A stretch of DNA of 64,000 nucleotides from Streptomyces sp. NBC_01260 (GCF_036226405.1 NZ_CP108464.1:8122001-8186000), one strand, 5' to 3'; counted from the stretch's first letter, positions 15,715-25,422 are shown. Numbers and translations are program-made. Notes: generated from the sequence alone by a model not told the origin.

Positions 15715-16935
15715 GTGACGATCGGGGTGCCGCGTCCGTCGATGGCGCGCATCGTGGAGCCGCCGATGACCGACGCAGGGGAGCGGGAGCGGGCCGCCGT
15801 CGCGGCCCGGATCAGCACCCCGGTTCTGATCTGCGGGCTGGCCCTGCTCTCCCTGATCGTGGTGGGCCTCGATGTCCTCACTGGTGAGGACCTGCGGCTC
15901 ATCCCCCTGCTGGTCGTGGTGCCCGCACTCGTCTCGGTCTTCTGCACAGTCCGGCAGACCGTCGCCGCAGCGGTCTGGATCATGCCCATCGTCGTCATCT
16001 CCCGGCTGGTGTCCGGAGGCTCGTTCTGGGACATCGCGAGCGGCGTCGGCTTCACCGTGCTGGCCTGTGCGCTGGGCGTCGGCGTCTGTGCGCTGAGGAT
16101 CCGGCACGTCAGCGAGATCGCCAGGCTGCGGTCCGCGGCCGTCGCCCTGCAGCGGCAGATCCTGCGCCCGCTGCCCGTGCTGACCGACCAGGCCCTCGTG
16201 GACGGCATCTACGCGCCGATCGAGGAGGACCACTTGGTCGGCGGCGACATCTACGAGGTCGTCCAGTCGCCGTACGGTACCCGCGTCATCATCGGTGACG
16301 TGCAGGGCAAGGGTCTTGCCGCCATAGGGGTGGGCTTCGCCGCGCTCGGCGCCTTCCGGGAGGCGGCCATCCGTGAGCCCGTCCTGACCGGTGTGGTGGA
16401 CGCGGTCGAGGACGCGGTCGCCCGGCACAACGCCTTCTCCGCCCAGACCGGCGAGATCGAGCGCTTCGTCACCGCACTGGTGCTCAGCCTCGACGGGGAC
16501 GGCCGGGTGCAGGCCGTCAACTGTGGCCACCTGCCGCCCCGGCTGCTGCACGAGGGGGTGGCGACCGCCGTTGCGCTGCGCCGTACGTCGGTGCCGCTGG
16601 GCATGGCGGAGCTCAGCAACGAGCCGCGGGTCGTGGAATGGCTGGACTTCCCGCCCGGCGCGACGCTCCTGATGTTCACCGACGGAGTGACCGAGGCCCG
16701 TGACGCCTCAGGAGCCTTCTATCCGCTGGACGCACGCCTGAGCGGCTGGACCCGGCTCGGTCACCGCGAGCTGCTGGACACGCTCCACGCGGACCTGGAG
16801 GCCTTCTCCGGCGGTGTGCGGCGTGACGACATCGCAGTGCTCACGCTGCGCGGCTCGTCGTCCGGCAGCCGCCGCAGTCCCGCGACGGCTGGCTCCGACG
16901 CACGGCGGGCCGCAGAGGCGTTCAGCGGACGGTAG
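15715..16935 (+). CDS. Membrane-anchored PP2C-type (SpoIIE/RsbU) protein phosphatase
   Basis: 406 residues. Residues ~33-130 form about four transmembrane helices without a recognisable sensor domain. A short linker leads to a SpoIIE-type phosphatase domain with the metal-binding Asp residues in VGGDIYEVV and IGDVQGKGLAA, then LLMFTDGVTEARD and RRDDIAVLTL. Such proteins dephosphorylate STAS-type anti-anti-sigma factors and so release stress sigma factors. No STAS protein is adjacent; the SigF-type sigma factor 2.7 kb away is only a suggestive neighbour. GTG start follows AAGGAG. The C-terminus is a short Ser/Arg-rich tail. Confidence 0.88.
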   Translation: MTIGVPRPSMARIVEPPMTDAGERERAAVAARISTPVLICGLALLSLIVVGLDVLTGEDLRLIPLLVVVPALVSVFCTVRQTVAAAVWIMPIVVISRLVSGGSFWDIASGVGFTVLACALGVGVCALRIRHVSEIARLRSAAVALQRQILRPLPVLTDQALVDGIYAPIEEDHLVGGDIYEVVQSPYGTRVIIGDVQGKGLAAIGVGFAALGAFREAAIREPVLTGVVDAVEDAVARHNAFSAQTGEIERFVTALVLSLDGDGRVQAVNCGHLPPRLLHEGVATAVALRRTSVPLGMAELSNEPRVVEWLDFPPGATLLMFTDGVTEARDASGAFYPLDARLSGWTRLGHRELLDTLHADLEAFSGGVRRDDIAVLTLRGSSSGSRRSPATAGSDARRAAEAFSGR

Positions 16936-16990
16936 GCCCGGCTCCGAAGCCGCGGGCCCGGGAGCCGCGAGGCGCCGAACTCACTCCGGA

Positions 16991-17022
16991 TGTCCCGTCG
17001 CGGCATTTGTCGCAGCGGGACA
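16991..17022 (+). promoter_or_regulatory. Imperfect palindrome upstream of the TetR gene
   Basis: TGTCCCGTCGC (16991-17001) mirrors GCAGCGGGACA (17012-17022) with two mismatches, centred about 40 bases upstream of the TetR start. TTGTCG (17008-17013) and TACGGT (17033-17038) could be the promoter it covers. It fits an autoregulatory TetR operator. Confidence 0.45.
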
Positions 17023-17044
17023 TTATTGGGTGTACGGTGCAGTT

Positions 17045-17716
17045 ATGAACCGGGAGCGGAAGACCCCGGAGAGGCGGAGCCGCAAGGCCCGCCGGACCCG
17101 GGACACACTGGCCCAGGCCGCGTTCGAGCTGGTGCTCGACCGGGGACTGAGGGACGTGACGGTCGAGGAGATCGCGGAACACGCGGATGTCGACCGCCGC
17201 ACCTTCAGCCGGTACTTCACCAGCAAGGAAGCCGCCGTCCTGGACTCGGTCCGGGGCGACGGGGACCGGATCAACGACGCCCTGCGGGCCCGTCCCGCCG
17301 ACGAACCACCCCTCACCGCGTACCGCAGGGCCGTCCTGGACTGGCTGGCGGACCCGGAGGCGGGGGCCTGGCACCGCCGCCCGAGGATCTTCGACCTGCT
17401 GGTCCTCGCCGAGCAGGAACCGACCCTCTACGCGGCGTTCCACCACATCCGGGTGGATGCCCAGGAGGACTCGGTCGCCATCGTCGCGCAGCGGCTGGGG
17501 ACCGACCCGCGGCAGGACATCCGTCCCGCCGTCACGGTCGCCGCGGGAGCGGGAGCGCTCCTCGCCGCCCAGGCCGCCTGGGTGCGCGGAGGCTGCCCCG
17601 AGCAGCTGCCCCGGCTCGTCGGGCAGGCATTCGACGCCCTTTCGGGAGAACTGCTCGCGCAGTTCCCCGCCGGGCCGGCGTCACACAGCACCACGGAAGG
17701 AAACGGAACATCATGA
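17045..17716 (+). CDS. TetR-family transcriptional regulator
   Basis: 223 residues. The N-terminal helix-turn-helix is TVEEIAEHADVDRRTFSRYF (about residues 40-60), preceded by a basic tail RKTPERRSRKARRTR; the rest is an all-helical ligand domain. It overlaps the SDR gene by ATGA and heads a three-gene operon TetR-SDR-alcohol dehydrogenase, so the effector is probably an alcohol, aldehyde or ketone handled by those enzymes. The palindrome at 16991-17022 is the likely site of autoregulation. The ligand is not known. Confidence 0.88.
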   Translation: MNRERKTPERRSRKARRTRDTLAQAAFELVLDRGLRDVTVEEIAEHADVDRRTFSRYFTSKEAAVLDSVRGDGDRINDALRARPADEPPLTAYRRAVLDWLADPEAGAWHRRPRIFDLLVLAEQEPTLYAAFHHIRVDAQEDSVAIVAQRLGTDPRQDIRPAVTVAAGAGALLAAQAAWVRGGCPEQLPRLVGQAFDALSGELLAQFPAGPASHSTTEGNGTS

Positions 17717-18489
17717 GCACCACCCCCACCACCACCACCGACCAGGAATTCGCCGGACGCACGGCCCTCGTCACCGGAGGGGCCTCCGGCATCGGACTGG
17801 CCCTCGCCCACCGGCTGGCCGCCGCCGGCGCGTCCGTGGTCGTGGCCGACTACGACGAGGAGAGCGCCCGCAAGGCGGTCGCCGCACTGGAGAGCACCGG
17901 GGCCAAGGCCGCGGCGGTCGCCATGGACGTCACCGACCCCGCCTCCGTCGAGGCGGGCGTGCGGTTCGCCGTCGACACCTTCGGAGCCCTGCACCTCGCG
18001 GTCAACAACGCGGGCATCGGCGGCCCGAGCAGCCCGACCGGCGAGTACGCCGTCGAGGACTGGAACCGGGTCGTCGCCACCAACCTCAGCGGCGTCTTCT
18101 ACTCGATGCGCTACGAGCTTCCCGCGATCGTCGCCGCGGGCGGTGGCGCCATCGTCAACATGTCGTCGATCCTCGGCACCAACGGCTTCGCCGGGTCGCC
18201 CGCGTATGTCGCTGCCAAGCACGGCGTCGTCGGCCTCACCAAGACGGCCGCACTCGAGTACGCGGCACAGAACGTCCGCGTCAACGCGGTGGGCCCGGGC
18301 TTCATCGACACCCCGCTGCTGCGCAACACGGAGGGCCCCGCCCGCGACCACCTCATCTCGCTGCACCCGGCCGGACGCCTCGGTACCGCGGAGGAGGTGG
18401 CGGAACTCGCCGCGTTCCTGCTCTCCGACCGCGCCTCGTTCATCCACGGCAGCTACCACCTGGTGGACGGCGGCTACTCCGCCTCCTGA
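17713..18489 (+). CDS. Short-chain dehydrogenase/reductase (SDR)
   Basis: 258 residues, classical SDR. It has the cofactor motif TGGASGIGLALA (residues ~21-32), NNAGIGG near 97, active-site Ser in NMSSILG, and the YVAAKHG catalytic Tyr/Lys pair near residue 161. An Asp at the end of beta-2 (VVADYDEE) favours NAD(H). The C-terminal VDGGYSAS is typical. It is translationally coupled to the TetR gene and lies 58 bases before a zinc alcohol dehydrogenase, suggesting a small alcohol/ketone catabolic unit. Exact substrate unknown. Confidence 0.88.
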   Translation: MSTTPTTTTDQEFAGRTALVTGGASGIGLALAHRLAAAGASVVVADYDEESARKAVAALESTGAKAAAVAMDVTDPASVEAGVRFAVDTFGALHLAVNNAGIGGPSSPTGEYAVEDWNRVVATNLSGVFYSMRYELPAIVAAGGGAIVNMSSILGTNGFAGSPAYVAAKHGVVGLTKTAALEYAAQNVRVNAVGPGFIDTPLLRNTEGPARDHLISLHPAGRLGTAEEVAELAAFLLSDRASFIHGSYHLVDGGYSAS

Positions 18490-18547
18490 GTGGCGCACGG
18501 GGGATCCGGGGGCGAGAAATCGAACAGCAGAGGTCAAGGAGGACCCC

Positions 18548-19588
18548 ATGAAAGCCGTCCAGTACCGCACCGTCGGCGCCGCACCCGAGGTCGTCACCGT
18601 GCCCGACCCGGAACCCGGCCCCGGACAGGTGCTGCTGAAGGTCACCGCCGCAGGTGTCTGCCACTCCGACATCGCGGTGATGAGCCTGCCCGCGGATCAG
18701 CTCGCCTACGGCCTCCCGCTCACCCTCGGCCACGAGGGTGTGGGCACCGTCGCCGCACTCGGTGACGGGGTCGGCGGTCTCACGGTGGGCGAGTCCGTAG
18801 CGGTCTACGGCCCCTGGGGGTGCGGTACGTGCGTCAAGTGCGCCGAGGGCAAGGAGAACTACTGCCTGCGCGCCAGTGAGCTCGGCATCCACCCGCCCGG
18901 GCTGGGCTCGCCCGGCGCCATGGCCGAGTACATGATCGTCGACGACCCGCGTCACCTGGTGCCGCTGGGAGACCTCGACCCGGTCCAGGCCGTGCCGCTC
19001 ACCGACGCCGGCCTCACCCCGTACCACGCGATCAAGCGCTCCCTGCCGAAGCTGGTGCCCGGCGCGAGCGCCGTCGTCATCGGCACCGGCGGACTCGGCC
19101 ACGTCGCCATCCAGCTGCTGCGCGCCATGACGGCCGTCCGGGTCATCGCCCTGGACGTCACGGAGGACAAGCTCGCCCTCGCCCGCACCGTCGGGGCGCA
19201 CGAGACGGTCCTGTCCGACGAGCATGCGGCGGCGAGGATCCGTGAGCTCACCGGCGGCATCGGCGCGCAGGTCGTCCTCGACTTCGTCGGAGCACCGCCC
19301 ACCGTGGCCACCGCGGGCGCCGCGGCCGCCATCGACTCCGACGTCACGATCGTGGGCATCGGAGGCGGGGCGCTGCCGGTGGGCTTCGGCTTCCTGCCGC
19401 TCAACACGACGGTGAGCGCACCGTACTGGGGATCGCGCTCAGAGCTGGCCGAGGTGCTCGATCTCGCCCGTGCCGGTTCGGTCGACGTGCACGTCGAGAC
19501 GTACTCGCTGGACGAGGCGCCGCTGGCGTACGAGCGACTGCACGACGGCAGGATCAGCGGCCGGGCCGTCATCCTCCCCAACGGCTGA
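18548..19588 (+). CDS. Zinc-dependent NAD(P) alcohol dehydrogenase
   Basis: 346 residues, standard MDR alcohol dehydrogenase. The catalytic zinc ligands are in GVCHSDI (Cys38 region) and TLGHEGVG (His/Glu). The structural zinc cluster GCGTCVKCAEGKENYC supplies four Cys residues near 98-112. The Rossmann motif VIGTGGLGHVAIQLL starts near residue 176. The best fit is the AdhA/AdhP type acting on primary or secondary alcohols. It follows the SDR in the TetR-controlled operon and is closed by a strong terminator. AAGGAGG precedes the ATG. Confidence 0.9.
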   Translation: MKAVQYRTVGAAPEVVTVPDPEPGPGQVLLKVTAAGVCHSDIAVMSLPADQLAYGLPLTLGHEGVGTVAALGDGVGGLTVGESVAVYGPWGCGTCVKCAEGKENYCLRASELGIHPPGLGSPGAMAEYMIVDDPRHLVPLGDLDPVQAVPLTDAGLTPYHAIKRSLPKLVPGASAVVIGTGGLGHVAIQLLRAMTAVRVIALDVTEDKLALARTVGAHETVLSDEHAAARIRELTGGIGAQVVLDFVGAPPTVATAGAAAAIDSDVTIVGIGGGALPVGFGFLPLNTTVSAPYWGSRSELAEVLDLARAGSVDVHVETYSLDEAPLAYERLHDGRISGRAVILPNG

Positions 19589-19608
19589 CCGTCCGAGCCC
19601 TTCCTCAT

Positions 19609-19649
19609 GACCCTGCGGGCCGTCGCACTGTGCGACGGCCCGCAGGGTC
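19609..19649 (+). terminator. Terminator of the TetR-SDR-ADH operon
   Basis: A perfect 20-bp inverted repeat (19609-19628 with 19630-19649) around a single base, 20 bases past the stop. Confidence 0.8.
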
Positions 19650-19698
19650 GTATCCGCGACCGGTGTACGCCGCGCCGCACGGGATGGATACTGCACGC

Positions 19699-20019
19699 AT
19701 GGAATTCGCCGCGATGATGACGCTGCCCGGACTGGTCATCGGCCTGACCGTCGTCGCCTTCCTCGATCAGCTGATGCTTCGCGCGGGCCGGGCCGGTCTG
19801 CTGCCGTGGCGCAACAGCGCCCGACGGGGCCAGGTGTCGGCGACCGGGTTCGAGCAGTTGCACGCGACCTTCTCGCCCGGCAAGCAGAGCGAGCTCAAGG
19901 AGCGACAGAGTGCCCTGCTGCTGCGCGACGACGAGGAGGACGGTGCCCCGCCGCACCGCTCCACCGTGGACCTCGACGGCGGCCTCGCCGTCATCCGCCT
20001 GCCCGGCCACGAGGGCTAG
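19699..20019 (+). CDS. DUF6191-type small membrane-anchored protein
   Basis: 106 residues. One N-terminal transmembrane helix (TLPGLVIGLTVVAFLDQLML) is followed by the actinomycete DUF6191-like block with ATGFEQLHATFSPGKQSELK and a C-terminal DDEEDGAPPHRSTVDLD. ATG 19699 (MEFAAMM) is chosen; ATG 19684 is in frame and would add five residues. Function is unknown. It converges with the PAP2 gene 53 bases away and has no obvious operon partner. Confidence 0.7.
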   Translation: MEFAAMMTLPGLVIGLTVVAFLDQLMLRAGRAGLLPWRNSARRGQVSATGFEQLHATFSPGKQSELKERQSALLLRDDEEDGAPPHRSTVDLDGGLAVIRLPGHEG

Positions 20020-20072
20020 CAACTCTCGTCCGGTTCAAGCCGCGACGGGCGCGGTGCCCAGGCATTGCGATC

Positions 20073-20675
20073 TCACCGCACCGCCACCAGCGGACGCAGC
20101 CGGCTGTCACGCAGCCGGACCACCGCCGGGGCACAGCGACGCGCCGCGACGGTCAACGGCCAGGCGACGAGTGCGCCGATCAGCAGCCCGACGAGCACAT
20201 CGTGCGGATAGTGCGCCCCGATCCACACCCGGGACGCCGCCATCAGCAGCGCGGCCGGCACCGCGATGGCTCCCAGCCGCCGGTCGGTCAGCCAGATCGC
20301 CATGGCCGCGGCCGCCGCGATGGCGGCGTGATTGCTGGGGAACGACCAGTCGCCGAGTGCCGGGCACGCCTCCACCGTCACGACATGCAGCGTCTGGCAG
20401 GGCCGTTGCTCGTGAAAGCCGGACTTCACCAGGTCGTTGACGAGATAGGTGGCGACCACGACGAGCGGGGCGCAGAGCGCCATGGCGGTACGCGCGGGAT
20501 CCGTGGAACGGGAGCGCCACCAGGACGCGAGCATGAGCACCGCGAACAGGGCGAGCCCGTAGTCCGACCACACGCGGACGGCGGAATCCAGGGCGGCGGG
20601 GGAGCGCTGGGCCAACTCGGTGACCCAGGTGTACAGCCCACCGTCGATCGAGGTGGCCGCGGAGGCGAGCGGCAT
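20073..20675 (-). CDS. PAP2-family membrane phosphatase
   Basis: 200 residues with about five transmembrane helices. All three PAP2 signature motifs are present: KSGFHEQRP (KxxxxxxRP), FPSNHA (PSGH-like, with Asn), and SRVWIGAHYPHDV (SRxxxxxHxxxD). The family dephosphorylates lipid phosphates such as undecaprenyl pyrophosphate or phosphatidate at the membrane's outer face. The start overlaps the DedA stop by one base (TGATG), so the two are co-translated. DedA proteins with a PAP2 partner suggest recycling or flipping of undecaprenyl phosphate; that is inference. Confidence 0.88.
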   Translation of the reverse strand: MPLASAATSIDGGLYTWVTELAQRSPAALDSAVRVWSDYGLALFAVLMLASWWRSRSTDPARTAMALCAPLVVVATYLVNDLVKSGFHEQRPCQTLHVVTVEACPALGDWSFPSNHAAIAAAAAMAIWLTDRRLGAIAVPAALLMAASRVWIGAHYPHDVLVGLLIGALVAWPLTVAARRCAPAVVRLRDSRLRPLVAVR

Positions 20676-21343
20676 CAGTTGTTGTCTCCTTCGGCAGTGC
20701 GCCGGCTGCGGGAGCGGAGCAGTTCGGCGGCGAGCGGGATGAGGGAGACCACGACCACGACAGCGACGATCGGCAGCAGATAGCGGTCGACATTCGGTAC
20801 CGAGGACCCCAGCGCGTATCCGGCGAGGACCAGCCCGGCCGTCCAGACCACGCCGCCGACGACCTGCCACAGGGCGAACACCCTGGCCGGGACGTCGAGT
20901 GCCCCGGCCAGCGGGTTGAGCACCGTGCGCACGACGGGGACGAAGCGGGCCAGCACGATCGCGCGGGCGTAGCCGTATCTGGCGAGCAGCTCCGCCGCGC
21001 GGTCGGCGCCCTCGTGCAGTCGTTTGGAGCGGCTGCGGGCGAGCAGTGCCTGGCCGCCCCGGCGGCCGAGCCAGTAGCCCGTCTGCGCACCGAGCAGCGC
21101 TCCGGCCACCGCGGCGATCAGCACCTGCGGCAACGACAGCTCGACCGGACCGTGGGTGCCGGAGACGCTGAGCAGGCCCGCCGTGAACAGCAGCGAATCG
21201 CCGGGGAGGAAGAAGCCGACGAGCAGCCCCGTCTCGGCGAAGAGCACGATGGCGACGCCGAGCGCGCCGAACGTTCCGAGCAGCGAACCGGCGTCCAGCA
21301 GGTTCACCGCTTGTGGCATGGTCGCCAGTGAGAGTACGGACAC
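20675..21343 (-). CDS. DedA-family membrane protein
   Basis: 222 residues from GTG 21343, or 214 from ATG 21319; the GTG is better spaced from GGGAGA. It shows the DedA hallmarks: ETGLLVGFFLPGDSLLFTAG near residue 37, the Gly-rich GALLGAQTGYWLGRRGG, and the amphipathic re-entrant ARFVPVVRTVLNPLAG near residue 130. About five hydrophobic segments follow. DedA proteins act as lipid (undecaprenyl phosphate) flippases. It is translationally coupled to a PAP2 phosphatase and faces a BlaI/M56 pair across a shared operator. Confidence 0.9.
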   Translation of the reverse strand: MSVLSLATMPQAVNLLDAGSLLGTFGALGVAIVLFAETGLLVGFFLPGDSLLFTAGLLSVSGTHGPVELSLPQVLIAAVAGALLGAQTGYWLGRRGGQALLARSRSKRLHEGADRAAELLARYGYARAIVLARFVPVVRTVLNPLAGALDVPARVFALWQVVGGVVWTAGLVLAGYALGSSVPNVDRYLLPIVAVVVVVSLIPLAAELLRSRSRRTAEGDNN

Positions 21344-21398
21344 GGTGGAGGGTCTCCCATAATGGTGAGCGGGTGACCCTGAGGAACACCCGGACTGA

Positions 21399-21431
21399 CT
21401 ACAGTGATGTAGACGGTCGACATCACTGTAG
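21399..21431. promoter_or_regulatory. BlaI-type operator in the divergent DedA / BlaI promoter region
   Basis: A perfect inverted repeat with 12-bp arms CTACAGTGATGT (21399-21410) and ACATCACTGTAG (21420-21431) and a 9-base centre. The left arm contains TACAGTGATGTA, of the TACA-N4-TGTA form bound by BlaI/MecI repressors. It lies 27 bases upstream of the BlaI gene and 56 bases upstream of DedA. Confidence 0.75.
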
Positions 21432-21457
21432 ACGCCCGAAGGGGGAGAAGAGTTCCC

Positions 21458-21943
21458 ATGCCACAGGTGAACGGCATATCCGGCGGAGAATTCGTCCCCC
21501 GGCCGTACGGCGGACCGGGCACCGGGCAGACACTCCCGGCCGGGCAGGAGCCCGCCCCGCAAGCCGCCGCGGCCGGTCCCGTCCCCGTGGAGCGGCGCCC
21601 CTCCGGTGAACTGGAGTCCACGGTCCTGGCGGCCCTCTGGGCGGCCGGCACCCCGCTCACCGCCGGTCAGGTACAGGAGGCGATCGGGGCGGAACTCGCG
21701 CGGACGACCGTCACCACCATCCTGTCGCGCCTCCTCGAGAAGGGCACGGTCGCCCGCACCAGGTCGGGACGCGGATTCGCCTACACCCCCACCGAGGACG
21801 CGGCCGGACTGACCGCCCGCCGCATGCACAGCGAACTGCGCAAGGACGAGGACCGCAGCACGGTGCTGGCGAGGTTCGTGTCGCAGCTCAGCGACGAGGA
21901 CGAGCGGCTGCTCCGTGATCTGCTCGACGGGGACGCCAGATGA
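21458..21943 (+). CDS. BlaI/MecI/CopY-family repressor
   Basis: 161 residues. The first ~48 residues are a Gly/Pro/Ala-rich extension not usual in BlaI. They are followed by the BlaI winged helix: LESTVLAALWAAGTPLTAGQ, TTVTTILSRLLEKGTVAR (recognition helix), then the dimerisation helices with FVSQLSDEDERLLRDLL. The family is normally inactivated by cleavage triggered by an M56 sensor protease, and the next gene (ATGA overlap) encodes one. The operator at 21399-21431 fits autoregulation and joint control of the divergent DedA-PAP2 operon. An internal start could remove part of the extension. Confidence 0.88.
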   Translation: MPQVNGISGGEFVPRPYGGPGTGQTLPAGQEPAPQAAAAGPVPVERRPSGELESTVLAALWAAGTPLTAGQVQEAIGAELARTTVTTILSRLLEKGTVARTRSGRGFAYTPTEDAAGLTARRMHSELRKDEDRSTVLARFVSQLSDEDERLLRDLLDGDAR

Positions 21944-22878
21944 TCTACGCCGTCTGGATTCCGCTGCTGGTGCCGTTCCTGGTGGTTCCCGCGGCCAGTC
22001 GGCTCGCGGATGCCCTGTCGCCCGTGCGGGCCGTGCGGCTGCTCGCCGCGACGGGCGCCGGCCTGGCCCTCTGCACCGTCTTCGCACTCGCGCTGCTGGT
22101 GGTCCCCGGCGCCGGCCGGCTGTCCGCCGTCGCCGCCGTCGGAGAGTTCGTGCGCCCGCTCGCCGCAGTCGAACCGGCCGTCGCCGTACCGCTCTCGGCC
22201 GCCGCGCTGGCGTTGCTGCTGGGCTGCGCCGTGGCCGTCACCGGCGCGGCCCGCAGGCACTGGGGCCAGCTCCACCGGGCCGCCCGCCCCGAGCGGAGCG
22301 ACGGGAGCGAGCTCGCCGTGCTGCGGGACACCCGCCCCGACGCCTACGCGCTGCCCGGACGGCCCGGCAGCCCCGGCCGGATCGTCGTCACCACCGGCAT
22401 GCTGCACGCCCTGGAACCCGCCGAGCGGGACGCGCTCCTGGCCCACGAGCGCGCGCATCTCACCGGGCGCCACCACCTGTACCTCGTTGCCGCCGAGCTG
22501 TCCGCCCGCTGCCACCCGGCGCTGCGCGCCCTGCGCGCACCCATGGGATACGCGCTGGAGCGCTGTGCGGACGAGGCCGCCGCGCATGCCGTCGGAGACC
22601 GCAGGGTCGCCGCCCGCGCGATCGGGCGCGCCGCGCTGGCCGCCCGGACGGCCGGAGGGGGCTCTGCGCCCCGCCCCGCCCCGGCGCTCGCCGCGGCGGC
22701 CGGGCCCGTACCGCGCCGGGTCGCCGCCCTGCTGGGCCGGACCGCCGTGCGCCCGCGCATCGGCCGCGCCGCCGCCGTGACCCTGATCGCCTGCCTGGCC
22801 GTCTCGGGAGCGGCCGCCCTCGATGCGACGCACGACCTGCACAGCAGCATCGAGGTCGCCCAGGGAGAAAACCCCTAG
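21940..22878 (+). CDS. M56-family membrane metalloprotease (BlaR1/MecR1-like, no sensor domain)
   Basis: 312 residues. It has two to three N-terminal transmembrane helices, a cytoplasmic loop, the zinc protease motif HERAH (169-173) with the third-ligand region ALERCADEAAAHAVG, and a last hydrophobic helix near residue 285. Unlike BlaR1 it lacks the extracellular penicillin-binding domain, so what it senses is unknown. It is coupled to the BlaI gene and probably cleaves that repressor. It carries no lipobox or signal other than its helices. Confidence 0.87.
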   Translation: MIYAVWIPLLVPFLVVPAASRLADALSPVRAVRLLAATGAGLALCTVFALALLVVPGAGRLSAVAAVGEFVRPLAAVEPAVAVPLSAAALALLLGCAVAVTGAARRHWGQLHRAARPERSDGSELAVLRDTRPDAYALPGRPGSPGRIVVTTGMLHALEPAERDALLAHERAHLTGRHHLYLVAAELSARCHPALRALRAPMGYALERCADEAAAHAVGDRRVAARAIGRAALAARTAGGGSAPRPAPALAAAAGPVPRRVAALLGRTAVRPRIGRAAAVTLIACLAVSGAAALDATHDLHSSIEVAQGENP

Positions 22879-23009
22879 GACCGACCCGGCTTCCGCGCGA
22901 TCGGCCCCCTCTGCGCCGTGCGGGCGAACCGTCCCTGCGGGAACCGCCCCGGCGCAGCCGGGATGACGCGGGCCCCGGCCGTCGACTCGCCGACCGGAGA
23001 GAAAACGGC

Positions 23010-23039
23010 CTGACAGCCCCCGCACCGCCGTGCTTAGCT
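23010..23039 (+). promoter_or_regulatory. Promoter of the ABC-F attenuator transcript
   Basis: CTGACA (23010-23015) and TTAGCT (23034-23039) are 18 bases apart. Transcription should start about 7 bases further on, at the leader ATG (23046), so the leader peptide would be translated without a 5' UTR. Confidence 0.5.
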
Positions 23040-23045
23040 GGCCCC

Positions 23046-23072
23046 ATGGGTTCGTACTACTTCTTCCGCTGA
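23046..23072 (+). CDS. Eight-residue leader peptide MGSYYFFR upstream of the ABC-F gene
   Basis: ATG at the predicted transcription start opens an eight-codon frame, MGSYYFFR, ending in TGA. Tandem Tyr-Tyr-Phe-Phe followed by Arg is unlikely filler in such G+C-rich DNA, because TAC and TTC codons are scarce outside genes here. It lies 155 bases before an ABC-F gene, with hairpins in between. Short upstream frames of this kind sense ribosome-targeting antibiotics: a stalled ribosome on the leader stops a terminator from forming. The role is inferred from this layout. Confidence 0.6.
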   Translation: MGSYYFFR

Positions 23073-23095
23073 CTCCGGACAGGGACGCCACCGCG

Positions 23096-23131
23096 CGACG
23101 CCGGGCGTCGATGTGTGACCCACAGGGTCAC
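23096..23131 (+). promoter_or_regulatory. Two hairpins between the leader peptide and the ABC-F gene
   Basis: CGACGC-CGG-GCGTCG (23096-23110) and GTGACCC-ACA-GGGTCAC (23115-23131) follow the leader frame closely. They may act as antiterminator and terminator, or hide a downstream element, depending on ribosome position. Confidence 0.45.
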
Positions 23132-23226
23132 CCCGCGTGGCGCAGTGCCCTCCGCCCGTTCGGCATCCCCGCCCGCCGCGCCCCGTCATGGGCCGCCGAG
23201 GCATGTCACCCGAGGGAAAGCTACCC

Positions 23227-24870
<1,644 letters not shown>

Positions 24871-24915
24871 CCCGCCGGCCGTACGACAGCACAGCCCGCC
24901 CCAAGCCTCAGAGCC

Positions 24916-25422
24916 TCAGGGCCCGTCGTGCGCGGACGGCCCCCGCCCGTCCGCGACAAGGGCGCACAGCCGCTCCACGAAGACCCGCTGACCCTTGACG
25001 AGGCGTTCGACGGCAACCTCCGGCGTGCACCAGGCGAACCGGTCGATCTCCGGGAACTCCTGCTGCACGCCGGAACCTCGTGGCCACTCCATCGCGAACG
25101 TCCCCGGTAGGGCCGCCGCCGGATCGAGGCCGCCCTCCATCGCCCACACCGTCACGATCTTGCCGCCGGACTGACGGGACTCGCCCAGCGCCACCCACGC
25201 ACCGTCCGGGGCCGGGTGGCCGAACTCCTCCTCGAACTCCCGCCGTGCCGCGGCCGCCGCTTCCTCCTCGGGGCCGTACTCACCCTTCGGCACCGACCAC
25301 GCCGCGCTCTCCCGGCCCGCCCAGAACGGCCCGCCCATATGCCCGATGAGGACTTCGAGACCGGATTCCCCGGTCGTACGGAACAGGAGAAGCCCGGCGC
25401 TGCGCCGCTCGTTCGGTGACAT
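24916..25422 (-). CDS. NUDIX hydrolase
   Basis: 168 residues. The Nudix box is complete: GEYGPEEEAAAAARREFEEE, then FG (residues ~46-69), with the catalytic REFEEE. Surrounding segments such as VLIGHMGGPFWAGRESAAWS fit the diadenosine/NTP pyrophosphatase-like subgroup often annotated in actinomycetes. No signal peptide, so cytoplasmic nucleotide or dinucleotide hydrolysis is the likely role; the substrate cannot be named. It converges with the ABC-F gene and stands apart from the dha genes upstream of it. Confidence 0.88.
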   Translation of the reverse strand: MSPNERRSAGLLLFRTTGESGLEVLIGHMGGPFWAGRESAAWSVPKGEYGPEEEAAAAARREFEEEFGHPAPDGAWVALGESRQSGGKIVTVWAMEGGLDPAAALPGTFAMEWPRGSGVQQEFPEIDRFAWCTPEVAVERLVKGQRVFVERLCALVADGRGPSAHDGP

